Counted from the stretch's first letter, positions 27,562-37,710 are shown. The stretch: DNA of 64,000 nt from Venatoribacter cucullus (GCF_016132445.1 NZ_CP046056.1:744001-808000); one strand, 5' to 3'. Notes: generated by a model not told the origin, from the sequence alone. Numbers and translations: made by a program.

Positions 27562-29730
27562 TTAAAAACGCCAGCGCACACCGGCCTGCAGGTTACGGCC
27601 CGGCAGCGGCGCGGCTTGTTTCAGATATGACACATGATTGACCGCGTATTCATCGGTCAGGTTCTGTACCGCCAGATGCCAGATTAACTCGCTGCCACCG
27701 ATTGGCATATTGTATGCCGCATAAGCATTCAGAAGCATAAAGTCACTGGTTCTGGTTTCGTTTGGTGCGGTGTCATTCTGGGTAAAGATGGCACGACCTT
27801 CGGCGCGCAGATCCCAGCCATTATGCTCCCAATTTAGCGCTAACAGCATACTGGCCGGAGGGGTGCGCGGCAGATCTTCACCATTCGTGCGTTCCGCTTT
27901 AACCACGTCGCCACCAATATCCACATGCCAGGTGTTGGTCAGGTTATGCTGCCAGTTGAACTCCGCACCGGTAAAGCGGGCATCGCTCTGTTCATAACGG
28001 TAGACGTCATCGCAGTGGAAGGGATCGCCAGTGTTACCACATGGGCGTCCATAGTTATGCTCAATCTCTTTTATTTCGTTATAGATGTAATCGTCAAAGC
28101 GGTAGTGGTATACCGCCGCCTGCAGTTTGTTACGGTCACCCTGATACAGCCAGTTAAGGTCGATGGTCCAGGCTGTTTCGACATCCAGATCCGGGTTGTC
28201 CAGCTGGAAAGAGGAGGTGGCGTGGTGATCACCGTTCCAGTACAGCTCATACACTTCCGGAGCGCGTTGTACCCGTGCCAGGCTCAGGCCCAGGCGTTGT
28301 TGTTCAGACAAGACCCAGGTGCCGGCTGCTGACAGACTGACAGGAGTGAACTCTTTGTCATCGTAATAACTGCTCTGGTGGCGATAGTCATGGGTACCCG
28401 TAAATTCAATCGGGTCAGGATCGGTGCTGATATTAATGTGGTCAATCCGTGCGCCCAACTCGATGGTGCCATGGGTCCAATCACGTTGTTCTACCAAAAA
28501 TACCCCAGCCTGTTCTGTGGTGGTGAGCGGCATGGGGGTGCTGTGAGCAAACTGATAGGTACCGTTAACATCAGTGCTGAAGTTCGCTCCTTCCAATCCG
28601 TCCCATCCAGTTGAGCCAAAGGAAGCGATATCATCACAGCCACCGTGGCTGTGACAAAGTCCAAGGTCTTGCTTCTCTAACTGAATACCGAACGTACCCT
28701 GCCATTGGCCAATAGCGCGATGACGGATACGGCTTTGCAATTCCCAGGTTTCTTGTTGGAATAAACCAACCACTTCGCCGGGTTCGGTTTCATCATGTTC
28801 GTAATCGGTGTAGGACAGTTCAGTACGCCATTCTTCCATCCAGTGGAACGCCGAGTCCGCAGCCGGACGCCAGGCGCCTTTTAAGTCGTAGCGGATTTGT
28901 TTGGGGACAACGCGGTACTGATCATCGTCGAGGCTGGGTACGCCGTAATCGTATTCCAGTGTGCTGATGCTGCCACCAACAAAGCCATTCACACCATCGG
29001 CCCAGCTGAGTGCTACCGCGCCACCCTTGCCTTCAGTGTTGCTGTTGGCAATGCGACCGCTGTTGTTACCGGCAGGAACGCGACCATTTTTACCACTGCG
29101 GTAATTGTCAGAGTCGCGTTTGAAACCATCCAGGTGCAGTGTCCAGTTGCCTTTACTCAGATCGAGTACTGCATCGGTACTGTAACCACTGTCGACACTG
29201 CTGCTTTTAACACCGACTTCTCCACTGATGCCATCGCCGGGTTGTTCATGAATGCGGCGATCAATGACGTTAACTACACCACCAATCGCACCACCGCCAT
29301 ACAACAGGGTTGCCGGGCCATAGATGACCTCAATTTGTTCCGCCGCACTGGCTTCGCTCATCGGGCTGTGGTCGGAGCTCATCGCAGAGGTATCACCGGT
29401 ATCACTGCCGTTCTGCAGGATTTTTACCCGGCTGCCGCTCATGCCACGAATAACCGGTCGGCCTACACCCGGGCCAAATGACGAGTTGGCAATGCCCGGA
29501 GTGCTCTCCAGCAAGGTACCCAAAGAGGTTCCGCTGTTGTTGTCGATAGCATTTTTATCCAGCACGGTGACTGGTTGGGCAACATCGTAAACCGAACCTT
29601 GGCTAGCGCTGCTGATCACTAAGGTATCTAATTCTGTTGTATGAGCAGCAACTTGTGCGCTGCTGGTGGTGGCACAGATCGCCAGAAACAAGGCATTACG
29701 ACGGTAACCGGATTGAAACGGCTGGAACAT
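27562..29730 (-). CDS. ZnuD-like TonB-dependent outer-membrane receptor
   Basis: A 722-residue outer-membrane receptor with an N-terminal signal region (cleavage near VAAH, ~30), a plug domain (about 35-160; PVIRGMSGSRVKILQNG and EVIYGPATLLYGGGAIGG) and a 22-strand barrel ending in VRWRF with a terminal aromatic. Zinc-type features are the SSDHSP segment in the plug (D120, H121) and the extracellular CHSHGGC loop (359-365), both in the manner of neisserial ZnuD. AAGGG precedes the ATG. Uptake of zinc or a zinc complex is inferred from these residues and from the neighbours. Confidence 0.85.
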   Translation of the reverse strand: MFQPFQSGYRRNALFLAICATTSSAQVAAHTTELDTLVISSASQGSVYDVAQPVTVLDKNAIDNNSGTSLGTLLESTPGIANSSFGPGVGRPVIRGMSGSRVKILQNGSDTGDTSAMSSDHSPMSEASAAEQIEVIYGPATLLYGGGAIGGVVNVIDRRIHEQPGDGISGEVGVKSSSVDSGYSTDAVLDLSKGNWTLHLDGFKRDSDNYRSGKNGRVPAGNNSGRIANSNTEGKGGAVALSWADGVNGFVGGSISTLEYDYGVPSLDDDQYRVVPKQIRYDLKGAWRPAADSAFHWMEEWRTELSYTDYEHDETEPGEVVGLFQQETWELQSRIRHRAIGQWQGTFGIQLEKQDLGLCHSHGGCDDIASFGSTGWDGLEGANFSTDVNGTYQFAHSTPMPLTTTEQAGVFLVEQRDWTHGTIELGARIDHINISTDPDPIEFTGTHDYRHQSSYYDDKEFTPVSLSAAGTWVLSEQQRLGLSLARVQRAPEVYELYWNGDHHATSSFQLDNPDLDVETAWTIDLNWLYQGDRNKLQAAVYHYRFDDYIYNEIKEIEHNYGRPCGNTGDPFHCDDVYRYEQSDARFTGAEFNWQHNLTNTWHVDIGGDVVKAERTNGEDLPRTPPASMLLALNWEHNGWDLRAEGRAIFTQNDTAPNETRTSDFMLLNAYAAYNMPIGGSELIWHLAVQNLTDEYAVNHVSYLKQAAPLPGRNLQAGVRWRF

Positions 29731-29861
29731 ACAAAACCCTTAAATATGAACATCACAGGAGACCATTGCAGCGCACAAAATTCAGCAGCCACATAGGTGG
29801 TGCGGCTGGTTTCATTTATAGTCACAACAATGAATCAATCGGCCGGATCGGCCATTTGAAC

Positions 29862-29884
29862 GATATGTTATATTATAACTTTTC
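29862..29884 (+). promoter_or_regulatory. Zur operator in the divergent zinc-gene region
   Basis: The core TGTTATATTATAAC is a palindrome that fits the gammaproteobacterial Zur consensus (GNAATGTTATANTATAACATTNC), with G and C at the outer ends also correct. A perfect -10 hexamer for the TonB gene (TATAAT on the minus strand, 29877-29872) lies inside it. TTGAAC (29856-29861) lies at its edge for the DUF3299 direction, 17 bases before the start of the other arm's end. Binding would block both genes. Confidence 0.85.
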
Positions 29885-29900
29885 AGTTTGGGAAGTCTTT

Positions 29901-30464
29901 ATGCGTGGATTTTTGCTTTTACTGCTCAGCCTGGCGCTGCCGCTGCAGGCGCAACCCTACAAAACCATCGAGTTTATGGAGCTGCTGCCGGCGAAAGATT
30001 TACAGGCGTTGTCGAACCCGCCCGAAGATCTGCTGAGTATTGAAGAAGGCTCGCTGGAAGATCAGGTTGCCGCTGCTGTGGGAAAAGCGGTGGAGCAGTC
30101 GGCTAACAAAGAACCGCAGAACGAATGGGAGCGGGCGCTGCAGTCCACTGATGTACGGCCCGAGTACAACGGCAAAAAAATCCGCATTCCGGGTTTTGTG
30201 GTGCCGCTGGAGTTTGATGATCAGCAGGTGGTAACCGAGTTTTTCCTGGTGCCTTACTACGGCGCCTGCATTCACCTGCCGCCGCCACCACCGAACCAGA
30301 TCATCCTGATGCAAAGCAAGAAAGGGGTGTATATGGACACCATCTACGACCCCTATTGGATTGAAGGCACCCTGTACACCGATCTTAAAACCAACGAGCT
30401 GGCCACCTCGGCGTACCGCATGGTGGTGGATAAGATCGAGCTGTATATCGGGCCGGCTGAATAG
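29901..30464 (+). CDS. DUF3299 exported protein of the zinc cluster
   Basis: A 187-residue exported protein with a signal peptide (about 1-17, cleaved after QAQ/A). Its family hallmark is the GACIHLPPPPPNQ segment (about 120-132), with one Cys, one His and a polyproline run that could bind metal. DUF3299 genes are repeatedly found beside FtsX-type ABC zinc modules, as here. The ATG at 29901 lies 17 bases past the Zur operator; longer frames upstream would run through it and are rejected. A periplasmic zinc-binding or chaperone role is inferred. Confidence 0.85.
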   Translation: MRGFLLLLLSLALPLQAQPYKTIEFMELLPAKDLQALSNPPEDLLSIEEGSLEDQVAAAVGKAVEQSANKEPQNEWERALQSTDVRPEYNGKKIRIPGFVVPLEFDDQQVVTEFFLVPYYGACIHLPPPPPNQIILMQSKKGVYMDTIYDPYWIEGTLYTDLKTNELATSAYRMVVDKIELYIGPAE

Positions 30465-30533
30465 TCTTGTTGTGCGGGGCGGTATAAAAACCGTTATCCT
30501 GTGCGCCGTTTTACCTCTGAAAGTGAGTGATTT

Positions 30534-31211
30534 ATGTTGTTGCTGAAACAGCACGCCGACTGGATTCTGTTTGCCCTGGTGGCGTTTCTGTTTGTGGTTT
30601 TTCCACAACTGGACCTGTGGGTCAGTGGCTGGTTTTACGACCCTGACAGCCACAGCTGGCCGATGAATGACAATGCCGTTGTTATGTCGATTTATGAATT
30701 GCTGCGCTATGGGCCGTTTTTTATCGTGCCATTGTTGCTGGCGGCCGTGGCCATGACCTTTGTAAAGCATGGCATTGATAAAGCTCAGCGCCGGATCTGG
30801 GTCTTTTTACTGGTGGGGTTGCTGGCGGGGCCGGGGTTGCTGGTGCACAGTGTTTTTAAAGAAGTGTTCGAGCGTCCGCGGCCGCGTGCAGTACAGGAGT
30901 TCGGCGGTACGGAAACCTTTGAGCCGGCCTTTGTTGTGTCTGAAAAGTGCCAGCGCAGCTGTACATCCTTTGTCAGCGGGCATTCCGCAATGGGGTTCTG
31001 GCTAATGGCTTTTGCCTGGGTTTTCCGGCGTCGCAGCTGGTTGTGGGCCGGTATTGTTGTCGGTTCACTGGCCAGTGCCGGGCGCATTGTGCAGGGCGGG
31101 CATTTTCTCAGCGACACCCTGGTTTCCGGCTTTATCTGCTACTTCGTTTACCGGGGTTTCAGCTGGTGGTTGTTGGGCCACAGCCGGATTCAGGAACCGG
31201 CTACGCGATAA
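30534..31211 (+). CDS. PAP2-superfamily membrane phosphatase
   Basis: A 225-residue membrane protein with five to six hydrophobic helices and the three PAP2 motifs: KEVFERPRP (about 109-117), SGHS (about 148-151) and RIVQGGHFLSD (about 183-193). Family members remove phosphate from phosphatidate, PGP, undecaprenyl-PP or lipid A. The size and the CQRSCTSF segment before SGHS are typical of LpxE/PgpB-like lipid phosphatases, but the substrate is open. It lies 69 bases after DUF3299 and ends at a terminator. Confidence 0.85.
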   Translation: MLLLKQHADWILFALVAFLFVVFPQLDLWVSGWFYDPDSHSWPMNDNAVVMSIYELLRYGPFFIVPLLLAAVAMTFVKHGIDKAQRRIWVFLLVGLLAGPGLLVHSVFKEVFERPRPRAVQEFGGTETFEPAFVVSEKCQRSCTSFVSGHSAMGFWLMAFAWVFRRRSWLWAGIVVGSLASAGRIVQGGHFLSDTLVSGFICYFVYRGFSWWLLGHSRIQEPATR

Positions 31212-31223
31212 GAAATGCAAATA

Positions 31224-31248
31224 AAAAAAGGCGCCGCGGCGCCTTTTT
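31224..31248. terminator. Bidirectional rho-independent terminator
   Basis: A stem of AAAAAGGCGCC / GGCGCCTTTTT with a two-base turn lies between convergent genes. A-run and T-run on opposite sides allow use in both directions. Confidence 0.9.
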
Positions 31249-31268
31249 GTTTACCTGTAAAACGGCAA

Positions 31269-32111
31269 TTATTCCGCTTCAATACCAGCAATTAACCAGG
31301 GTGCGTTGTCTTTGCTCAGGTCGCGCTCCAGATGCCAGACATCAAAGACGGCATCTTCGCTCTGCTCGCCGGCATCGCGGGCTAAACCCCGGAACAACAG
31401 GCTGATTTCAGCGCTGTTGCCCTGAGTGCCTGCGGCCACAATTTCGGCGTTCAGGTCGATAATGTCGGTTTGCGGGGCGCTGTCCATTTGCTGGCGCTGG
31501 TTGGCCAGCTGGGCAAAGAGTTCTGGTTTCACGTATTCGGCAATTACGTCCAGGTTGCCACTGTTCCAGGCGCTCTGTACGGCGCGGTAATGTTCCAGCG
31601 CACCCTCAATAAAGGCCTGCTGATCAAAGCCGGCCGGCAGATCAATCACCGCGGTGCTGGCCGGTGCGGCTGCTGCAGAATCACCGATGCTGCCCATATC
31701 AAACGCCTGGCGTTGCTGCGGCTGGGCCGGGCTTTGCGCACCGGGTGCGTAAGCGGCAGCGGGTTGCGGCGCGCGGCGACGCAGCAGTTTGAACAGTACA
31801 AAGCCCACCAGTGCAATCAGCAGGATGTCCATAAACTGAATGCCTTCAAAGGCACCGCTGCCGAGCAGGTAAGCGAAAATTCCGCCGGCCAGTAACCCCC
31901 CCATCAGTCCGCCCAGCATGCCTTTACCGGCTGCGCCGGCTGCCGGTGTTGCCTGCTGAGCCTGATCCTGCTTTTGCGGGGCCTGACGTTGTTGCGTGGG
32001 TACGGCTTTGCTTTTACCGAAACCACCGCCACCGAAGCGCTTGGCATCGGCCTGGTGGGCAATACCAAAGGTCAGAATCAGTACGGAAAACAATGTCCAG
32101 AAGGCTTTCAT
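31269..32111 (-). CDS. Tim44-like domain membrane protein
   Basis: A 280-residue protein with a signal/anchor (about 1-22), a Gln/Ala/Pro-rich low-complexity segment, a Gly/Leu helix pair (about 65-105) and a C-terminal Tim44-like domain (about 150-280; GFDQQAFIEGALEHYRAVQSAW and VWHLERDLSKDNAPWLIAGI). Bacterial members are membrane-bound and are proposed to assist assembly of inner-membrane transporters; the role is unproven. GAGGA precedes the ATG at 32111; a longer frame starting upstream lacks a ribosome-binding site. Confidence 0.82.
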   Translation of the reverse strand: MKAFWTLFSVLILTFGIAHQADAKRFGGGGFGKSKAVPTQQRQAPQKQDQAQQATPAAGAAGKGMLGGLMGGLLAGGIFAYLLGSGAFEGIQFMDILLIALVGFVLFKLLRRRAPQPAAAYAPGAQSPAQPQQRQAFDMGSIGDSAAAAPASTAVIDLPAGFDQQAFIEGALEHYRAVQSAWNSGNLDVIAEYVKPELFAQLANQRQQMDSAPQTDIIDLNAEIVAAGTQGNSAEISLLFRGLARDAGEQSEDAVFDVWHLERDLSKDNAPWLIAGIEAE

Positions 32112-32249
32112 AAGGTCCTCTATGCAGGTCAAAAAATGATGCCCATGGTAGGTAAGGGCTGAGTAAAAGTCACCTGCGGCTTAGGCAGGAAGCGTAAAGC
32201 CGGGGCGCACACCTGTGCCGGCGATTAAAGCCTTTATTTTTGTGTGGGT

Positions 32250-32263
32250 TTGATTCAGGTCAA
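32250..32263 (+). promoter_or_regulatory. Anr/Fnr/Dnr-type box before the hemerythrin gene
   Basis: TTGATTCAGGTCAA matches the Fnr/Anr dyad TTGAT-N4-ATCAA in nine of ten defined positions. A -10-like TAGACT at 32285-32290 would place the start near 32297, so the box is centred close to -41, the class II activator position. Confidence 0.65.
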
Positions 32264-32329
32264 CGCGTGTTTTGCTGGCTTGCCTAGACTCGGCAAGGAT
32301 ACGCCATCTGATAAGAGGGAAAAGGACGT

Positions 32330-32800
32330 ATGGAAATCACTGAATGGACACAGGATCTGAACCTGGGTATTGAGATTATTGATTCGCAGCATCGCCGTAT
32401 TGTCGATTACATCAACGATCTGACGCACGCCATTATTGCCGAAAATCAGGCCGAAGTGGCGGATGTGCTGGAGCGTCTGCGCGATTACACCTTTGACCAC
32501 TTTGCCTTTGAAGAGCAGCTGATGAAAAAGGCAGGCTATGAGCTGCTGGAGGCGCATCAGGCGGTACACCGGCGTTTTGAGGAAAAAGTGGTGCGTATGC
32601 AGCATGAACTGCAAAGCGGCCGCGACCCTTTCGGCATTGCCCGGCGCGTGCGTACAGCGCTGCTGGCCTGGCTGATTCAGCATATTCGCCACGAAGACGT
32701 GGACTACGTGCCGCTGGTGAAAAAGAGCCTGAAAAGCAATGAAAGCTGGATCGAAAGCACACTGACCAGAATCTTTGGCAGTTCCTCGGCCACCAGTTAA
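32330..32800 (+). CDS. Bacteriohemerythrin
   Basis: A 156-residue single-domain oxygen-binding protein. All diiron ligands are present at the usual spacing: H21, H57 and E61 (HFAFE), H76 and H80 (HQAVH), H118 and D123. Stand-alone bacteriohemerythrins store or deliver O2, or scavenge it. It lies behind an Anr/Fnr-type site, which predicts induction at low oxygen. The C-terminal extension of about 25 residues is not conserved. It is convergent with the SLC13 transporter gene. Confidence 0.93.
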   Translation: MEITEWTQDLNLGIEIIDSQHRRIVDYINDLTHAIIAENQAEVADVLERLRDYTFDHFAFEEQLMKKAGYELLEAHQAVHRRFEEKVVRMQHELQSGRDPFGIARRVRTALLAWLIQHIRHEDVDYVPLVKKSLKSNESWIESTLTRIFGSSSATS

Positions 32801-32820
32801 CTGCCGCCCTGCCGGCAGGC

Positions 32821-34182
32821 TTACCAGAACAGGGTGGCGTAGCCGCTAATCAGGCCAATACAGAGCAGGTTAAGCCAGATACCGGTGCGCATCATCCGTT
32901 GCTGCGGTACCTGGCCGGTACCAAATACAATGGCATTGGGCGGGGTGGCGACCGGCAGCATAAAGGCACAGGACGCTGAGACTGCAATCAATACCGCTAA
33001 GGTCACCGGATCCACGCCCATACTGCCGGCAATGCCGGTAAAGACCGGAATCAGCAGCGCGGCACTGGCGGTATTGCTGGCAAATTCAGTCAGAAACACC
33101 ACGAAGGTAACAATCACCAGCGTTACCAGTACCGGGCTGGCCTGATCCAGTAACGCACCGATGTTATTGGCCAGAAACAGGCTGGTGCCGGTGGTGTTCA
33201 GCACCGCACTCAGGCACAGGCCACCGCCGAACAGCAGCAGTACACTCCAGTCGGTGGTGCGCTCTATGTCTTTCCAGCCCACCACGCCGCTGATGGCCAG
33301 GGCAATAATGGCGGCAATGGCCACCAGGGTGTCAAAGGACGATAACCCACCCAGCAGCTTGTTCAGCGGCGCACTGAAAATCCAGCACAGTACGGTGGCA
33401 ATAAAAATCAGCAGGGTCAGCTGGCGTTGGCGGGTCCACTGTACCTGGGTTTTTTCTACGGCGACGCGGGCGCTTAAATCCGGTTTCAGAACCATATACA
33501 AAACCAGTACCGCGGCTGGTAATAACAGCAAGGTCAGCGGCAGGGCTTTCTGCATCCAGCCCATAAAGGTTAAGCCGGTCTGGGCCGCAGCAATGGCATT
33601 GGGCGGGCTGCCAACCAGGGTGGCAATACCACCAATGCTGGCACAGTAAGCAATGCCCAGCAGGGTGAAAACCCAGGTGTTCTGGTTATGTTCACGGTCG
33701 AGCTGGCTCAGCATCCCCAATGCCAGCGGCAGCATCATGGCCGCTGTAGCGGTATTGCTGATCCACATGGACAGTCCGGCAGCCACGGCAAACAGCAACA
33801 ATACGGCAACGGCCAGGCGGCCACGGGCAAAGTTCAGCACCAGCGCAGCGATGGCTTTATCCAATCCCTGCGTGCTGAGGGCCGAAGCCAGGGCAAAACC
33901 ACCCAAAAACAGAAAAATAATGGGGTCGGCAAAGCTGCTGAGGGCTTTGCCGGTGGGAAAGACATCCAGCAAGACGGCCAGCACCGGCACCAGCAGCGCC
34001 GTGATGCTGACGTGAATAGCCTCGGTCAGCCACAGCACGGCAATAAAAATCAGCATGCTGAGGCCTGTGACCACCTTCGGCTCAAACGGCAGCAGGTTCA
34101 GCAGGGCAATCAGCAACAGTACATCGACTGCCAGAATGATCCGTTTGCGGCGGATGTGCGCCGCCGGTACTGATAAGCTCAT
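32821..34182 (-). CDS. SLC13/DASS family Na+/dicarboxylate or sulfate symporter
   Basis: A 453-residue inner-membrane transporter with about 11 helices. The two Ser-Asn-Thr motifs that bind sodium and substrate carboxylate are clear: SNTATAAMM (about 142-150) and SNTASAALL (about 368-376). Each is followed later by a PPNA segment (GSPPNA and ATPPNA). This is the bacterial DASS layout (VcINDY-like). The substrate is likely succinate, malate or a similar dicarboxylate, but sulfate cannot be excluded. Confidence 0.88.
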   Translation of the reverse strand: MSLSVPAAHIRRKRIILAVDVLLLIALLNLLPFEPKVVTGLSMLIFIAVLWLTEAIHVSITALLVPVLAVLLDVFPTGKALSSFADPIIFLFLGGFALASALSTQGLDKAIAALVLNFARGRLAVAVLLLFAVAAGLSMWISNTATAAMMLPLALGMLSQLDREHNQNTWVFTLLGIAYCASIGGIATLVGSPPNAIAAAQTGLTFMGWMQKALPLTLLLLPAAVLVLYMVLKPDLSARVAVEKTQVQWTRQRQLTLLIFIATVLCWIFSAPLNKLLGGLSSFDTLVAIAAIIALAISGVVGWKDIERTTDWSVLLLFGGGLCLSAVLNTTGTSLFLANNIGALLDQASPVLVTLVIVTFVVFLTEFASNTASAALLIPVFTGIAGSMGVDPVTLAVLIAVSASCAFMLPVATPPNAIVFGTGQVPQQRMMRTGIWLNLLCIGLISGYATLFW

Positions 34183-34212
34183 AGGTTCTCCGCTAAACAG
34201 GCCGGGGGCGGG

Positions 34213-36324
34213 TTACATCACCCGCATACCCGGTTGGGCACCTTCGTGGGGTTCCAGCAGGAAAATATCGCTGCCACCGGGGCCGGCGGCCAGCACCATG
34301 CCTTCTGATAAGCCGAATTTCATTTTGCGTGGGGCCAGGTTGGCGACCATGACCGTCAGCTTGCCGTTCAGGTCTTCCGGGTTATAAGCCGATTTAATGC
34401 CGGAGAAAACATTACGGGTTTCGCCGTTGCCGATATCGAGGGTCAGTTGCAGCAGCTTTTCGGCGCCTTCCACATGCTCCGCTTTGATAATGCGGGCAAT
34501 GCGCAGATCCACTTTGGCAAAATCCGGAAATTCGATGGTGTCGGCGATCACTTCATTGCCGTCGTCGCGCAGGGCAGGGCCTTTCGCTTTCTCTTTTTTA
34601 TCGGCTTTTTTGTCCGCTTTTTTATCAGCGGGATTGGCAGCCGCTGGTTGTACGCCACCGTTTTCTTTTTCCAGCTCGGTTTTGGTTTCTTCCAGAATGG
34701 CGGTTACTTTGTCCATTTCTGCGCGCGCCAGCATGGGCTGGAATTTATTGATTTTGTGGCTGGTCAGAATGCTGCGGCGGGCTTCCCAGTTAAGGTTTTC
34801 CAGGTTCAGGAACTCACAGGTTTTGGCCGCAATTTCCGGCAGCACGGGCGCCAGGTAAGTAACCAGCTGGCGGAACAGGTTCAGCGCCACCGAGCACACC
34901 TCCTGCACTTCCTGCTGGCGGCCTTCTTCCTTGTTCATGGCCCAGGGGGCTTTATCCTGAATGTATTCGTTGGCACGATCGGCCAGCGCCATAATCTCTT
35001 TCATGGCGCGGCTGAATTCGCGTTTTTCGTAGTGCCCGGCAATCTGGTCGCCGGCGTCGATAAATTCCTGCACCATGGCCGGTTCGGCACAGGTGGCACT
35101 TAATTCACCGCTGGCCTTGGCAATAAAATTGCCGGTACGGCTGGCAATGTTCACCAGTTTGTTGACCAGATCGGCGTTCACGCGCTGCACAAAATCTTCC
35201 AGATTCAGGTCGAAATCATCGACGCTGGCACCCAGCTTGGCGGCAAAGTAATAGCGCAAATAGGTGGGGTTTAAATGGTTCAGGAACGTGCGGGCCTTAA
35301 TAAAGGTACCGCGCGACTTGGACATTTTGGCGCCATTTACCGTTACAAAACCGTGCGCATTGACCGCCGTGGGGGTGCGGTAATCGGCGGCGGTCAGCAT
35401 CGACGGCCAGAACAGCGCGTGGAAGTTAATAATGTCTTTGCCGATAAAGTGGTACAGCTCGGCTTCGGAGCCTTTTTTCCAGAACGCATCAAAATCGATA
35501 TCGCCGCGCTGGTCGCACAGGTTTTTAAAGCTGGCCATGTAGCCGATGGGGGCGTCCAGCCAAACGTAGAAATACTTGCCCGGGGCATCGGGAATTTCAA
35601 AACCGAAATAGGGCGCATCGCGGGAGATGTCCCATTCCTGCAGGCCGGAATCCAGCCATTCCTGCAGCTTGTTGGCCACTTCGTCCTGCAGCGTGCCGGA
35701 GCGGGTCCAGTCTTTCAGAAACTGCTGGAAATCCGGCAGTTTGAAGAAGTAATGCTCGGATTCTTTTTCCACCGGCGTGGCGCCGGAAATAGTGGAAAAC
35801 GGATTTTTCAGTTCAGCCGGGGTGTAGGTGGCACCGCAGGCTTCACAGTTATCGCCGTACTGGTCGCCAGCGCCACATTTCGGGCACTCACCTTTAATGT
35901 AACGGTCGGCCAGAAACAGCTCTTTCACCGGATCGTACAGCTGTTTGATTTTGCGTACGGCAATATGGCCTTTATCACGGCAGGCTTTGTAGATCCGCTC
36001 GGAGAAATAACGGTTTTCTTCGCTGTGGGTGCTGTGAAAGTTATCGAAGGCCACCTGAAAACCGGCGAAATCGGCTTCGTGCTCGGCTTTTACCCGGTCA
36101 ATCAGTTGTTCCGGAGTAATGCCCTCTTTTTCGGCACGCAGCATAATGGCGGTGCCATGAGCATCGTCGGCGCAAACGTAGTAACACTCGTGGCCACGGG
36201 CTTTCTGGAAACGAACCCAGATATCCGTCTGAATATATTCCAGCATATGGCCCATGTGGATGGAGCCGTTGGCATAGGGAAGGGCGCTGGTTACCAGAAT
36301 TTTACGAGGGTTCGGTGCGGTCAT
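34213..36324 (-). CDS. metG: Methionine-tRNA ligase
   Basis: Class I synthetase of 703 residues. The HIGH-type motif is in [14 protein letters not shown], the four-cysteine zinc knuckle is CPKCG...CEACG (about 145-162) and the KMSKS motif reads [10 protein letters not shown] Lys/Asp-rich linker (repeats of KKAD near 575) leads to the C-terminal EMAP/Trbp111 tRNA-binding domain (about 600-703), which makes this the dimeric long form. It is followed by the SLC13 gene on the same strand. Confidence 0.97.
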   Translation of the reverse strand: MTAPNPRKILVTSALPYANGSIHMGHMLEYIQTDIWVRFQKARGHECYYVCADDAHGTAIMLRAEKEGITPEQLIDRVKAEHEADFAGFQVAFDNFHSTHSEENRYFSERIYKACRDKGHIAVRKIKQLYDPVKELFLADRYIKGECPKCGAGDQYGDNCEACGATYTPAELKNPFSTISGATPVEKESEHYFFKLPDFQQFLKDWTRSGTLQDEVANKLQEWLDSGLQEWDISRDAPYFGFEIPDAPGKYFYVWLDAPIGYMASFKNLCDQRGDIDFDAFWKKGSEAELYHFIGKDIINFHALFWPSMLTAADYRTPTAVNAHGFVTVNGAKMSKSRGTFIKARTFLNHLNPTYLRYYFAAKLGASVDDFDLNLEDFVQRVNADLVNKLVNIASRTGNFIAKASGELSATCAEPAMVQEFIDAGDQIAGHYEKREFSRAMKEIMALADRANEYIQDKAPWAMNKEEGRQQEVQEVCSVALNLFRQLVTYLAPVLPEIAAKTCEFLNLENLNWEARRSILTSHKINKFQPMLARAEMDKVTAILEETKTELEKENGGVQPAAANPADKKADKKADKKEKAKGPALRDDGNEVIADTIEFPDFAKVDLRIARIIKAEHVEGAEKLLQLTLDIGNGETRNVFSGIKSAYNPEDLNGKLTVMVANLAPRKMKFGLSEGMVLAAGPGGSDIFLLEPHEGAQPGMRVM

Positions 36325-36423
36325 GACAATTCGCTACGGTTGCTCAAAGGAAAGGCGGCATTGTAGCGAATTTAAGGCCTGCCCGCGATGGGCCACCGCA
36401 GGCAGGTTAAGAGGCACTCTGGT

Positions 36424-37710
36424 TTATTCGTCGTAACGGAAGGACGGGTCAATGGTGACGCGGGCGGCACGCACGGTGTTGTCTTTGATCTGCAGAATTT
36501 CCACCCGGTACTGGTTAATACGCAGACAGGCCGGGGAGTCGGGGATGTGCTCCATCATTTCCACAATCAGGCCGCTGATGGTTTTCGGGCCATCGGTCGG
36601 CAGGTTCCACTTCAGTGCTTTGTTCACATCACGCACATAAGCCGCACCGTCCACCACATAGCTGCCGTCTTCCTGCGGATGCACATCCGGTGAGCTGGCG
36701 GCCACCACGTCGGTGGTAAACTCACCCACGATCTCTTCCAGAATATCTTCCAGGGTGCAAATACCCTGAACGTCGCCGTACTCATCCACCACCAGGGCGA
36801 TGCGGCGTTTGTTTTTCTGGAAGTTGAACAGCTGGGTGTGCAGCGGCGTGCTTTCCGGAATGAAGTAGGGTTCGCGGCAAATTTTCTCGATATGCTCTTT
36901 CAGCAATTCACCGGCATTCAGAAAACGGCTGATATTACGGGTGTGCAGCATGCCCACCACGTTATTGATATCACCGCGGTACACCGGCATCCGCGTATGC
37001 TGGGTGGTGCGCAGACGTTTGGTCAGGGCGGCAATATCATCGTCCAGATCCAGCCCTACCACTTCATTACGCGGCACCATAATGTCGTTTACGGTCATTT
37101 TCTCGAGGTCGAGAATACTGATCAGCATATGCTGGTGGCGCTTCGGGATCATGGTGCCGGCTTCCCGCACAATGGTGCGCAGCTCTTCGGTACTGAGATT
37201 ATCCGGGGTGTTGTTGTGAACATCGATCCGCACCAGCCGCAGCAGGCCATTGGCGATAGCACCAACAAACCATACAAAAGGATGCAGCAGGGTTTGCACC
37301 GGCAACAGAATGCGCGATGCCGGGTAAGCAATGCGCTCGGGCCGGATGGCGGCCAGGGTTTTCGGCGTCACTTCGGCAAAAATCAGCACCACCAGAGTAA
37401 ACAGAATGGTGTTTACAAAGACGGCCAGGTCGGGGTTATCGGGCCACAGGCGTTGGCTGATGATGGTAGCCAGAGCGGCAGCGGCAAAGTTAACCAGGTT
37501 ATTACCGGTAAGAATGGTACCGATCAGACGATCGGGCTTTTCCAGCAATTTCGTGGCGCGTACGGCCCCTTTATGCTTGTTCTTTGCCAGATGCCGTAAC
37601 CGGTAACGGTTCAGCGACATCATGCCGGTTTCTGAACTGGAAAAAAAAGCAGAGCACAGTAACAGGACGATCAGTATGCCAAACAGCATACTTAAGGGAA
37701 CGTCGCTCAA
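36424..37710 (-). CDS. corB: CorB/CorC-type transporter-associated protein (DUF21-CBS-CorC_HlyC)
   Basis: A 428-residue membrane protein with three to four helices in the DUF21 domain (about 1-180; GMMSLNRYRLRHLAKN), a CBS pair (about 205-330; VDEYGDVQGICTLEDILEEIVGEF) and a C-terminal CorC_HlyC domain (about 340-425). CorB homologues bind Mg-ATP and take part in Mg2+ efflux. The gene precedes ypjD on the same strand, next to ffh; this is the same neighbourhood as in E. coli yfjD-ypjD-ffh. Confidence 0.92.
   Translation of the reverse strand: MSDVPLSMLFGILIVLLLCSAFFSSSETGMMSLNRYRLRHLAKNKHKGAVRATKLLEKPDRLIGTILTGNNLVNFAAAALATIISQRLWPDNPDLAVFVNTILFTLVVLIFAEVTPKTLAAIRPERIAYPASRILLPVQTLLHPFVWFVGAIANGLLRLVRIDVHNNTPDNLSTEELRTIVREAGTMIPKRHQHMLISILDLEKMTVNDIMVPRNEVVGLDLDDDIAALTKRLRTTQHTRMPVYRGDINNVVGMLHTRNISRFLNAGELLKEHIEKICREPYFIPESTPLHTQLFNFQKNKRRIALVVDEYGDVQGICTLEDILEEIVGEFTTDVVAASSPDVHPQEDGSYVVDGAAYVRDVNKALKWNLPTDGPKTISGLIVEMMEHIPDSPACLRINQYRVEILQIKDNTVRAARVTIDPSFRYDE

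Noticed and set aside
29637-29900. N-terminal extension of the DUF3299 protein
   Set aside because: It would run through the Zur operator and lacks a signal peptide; the ATG at 29901 gives a clean one.
35275-36366. 363-residue open frame on the plus strand
   Set aside because: It is antisense to metG, which has all family motifs; no ribosome-binding site or domain is seen.
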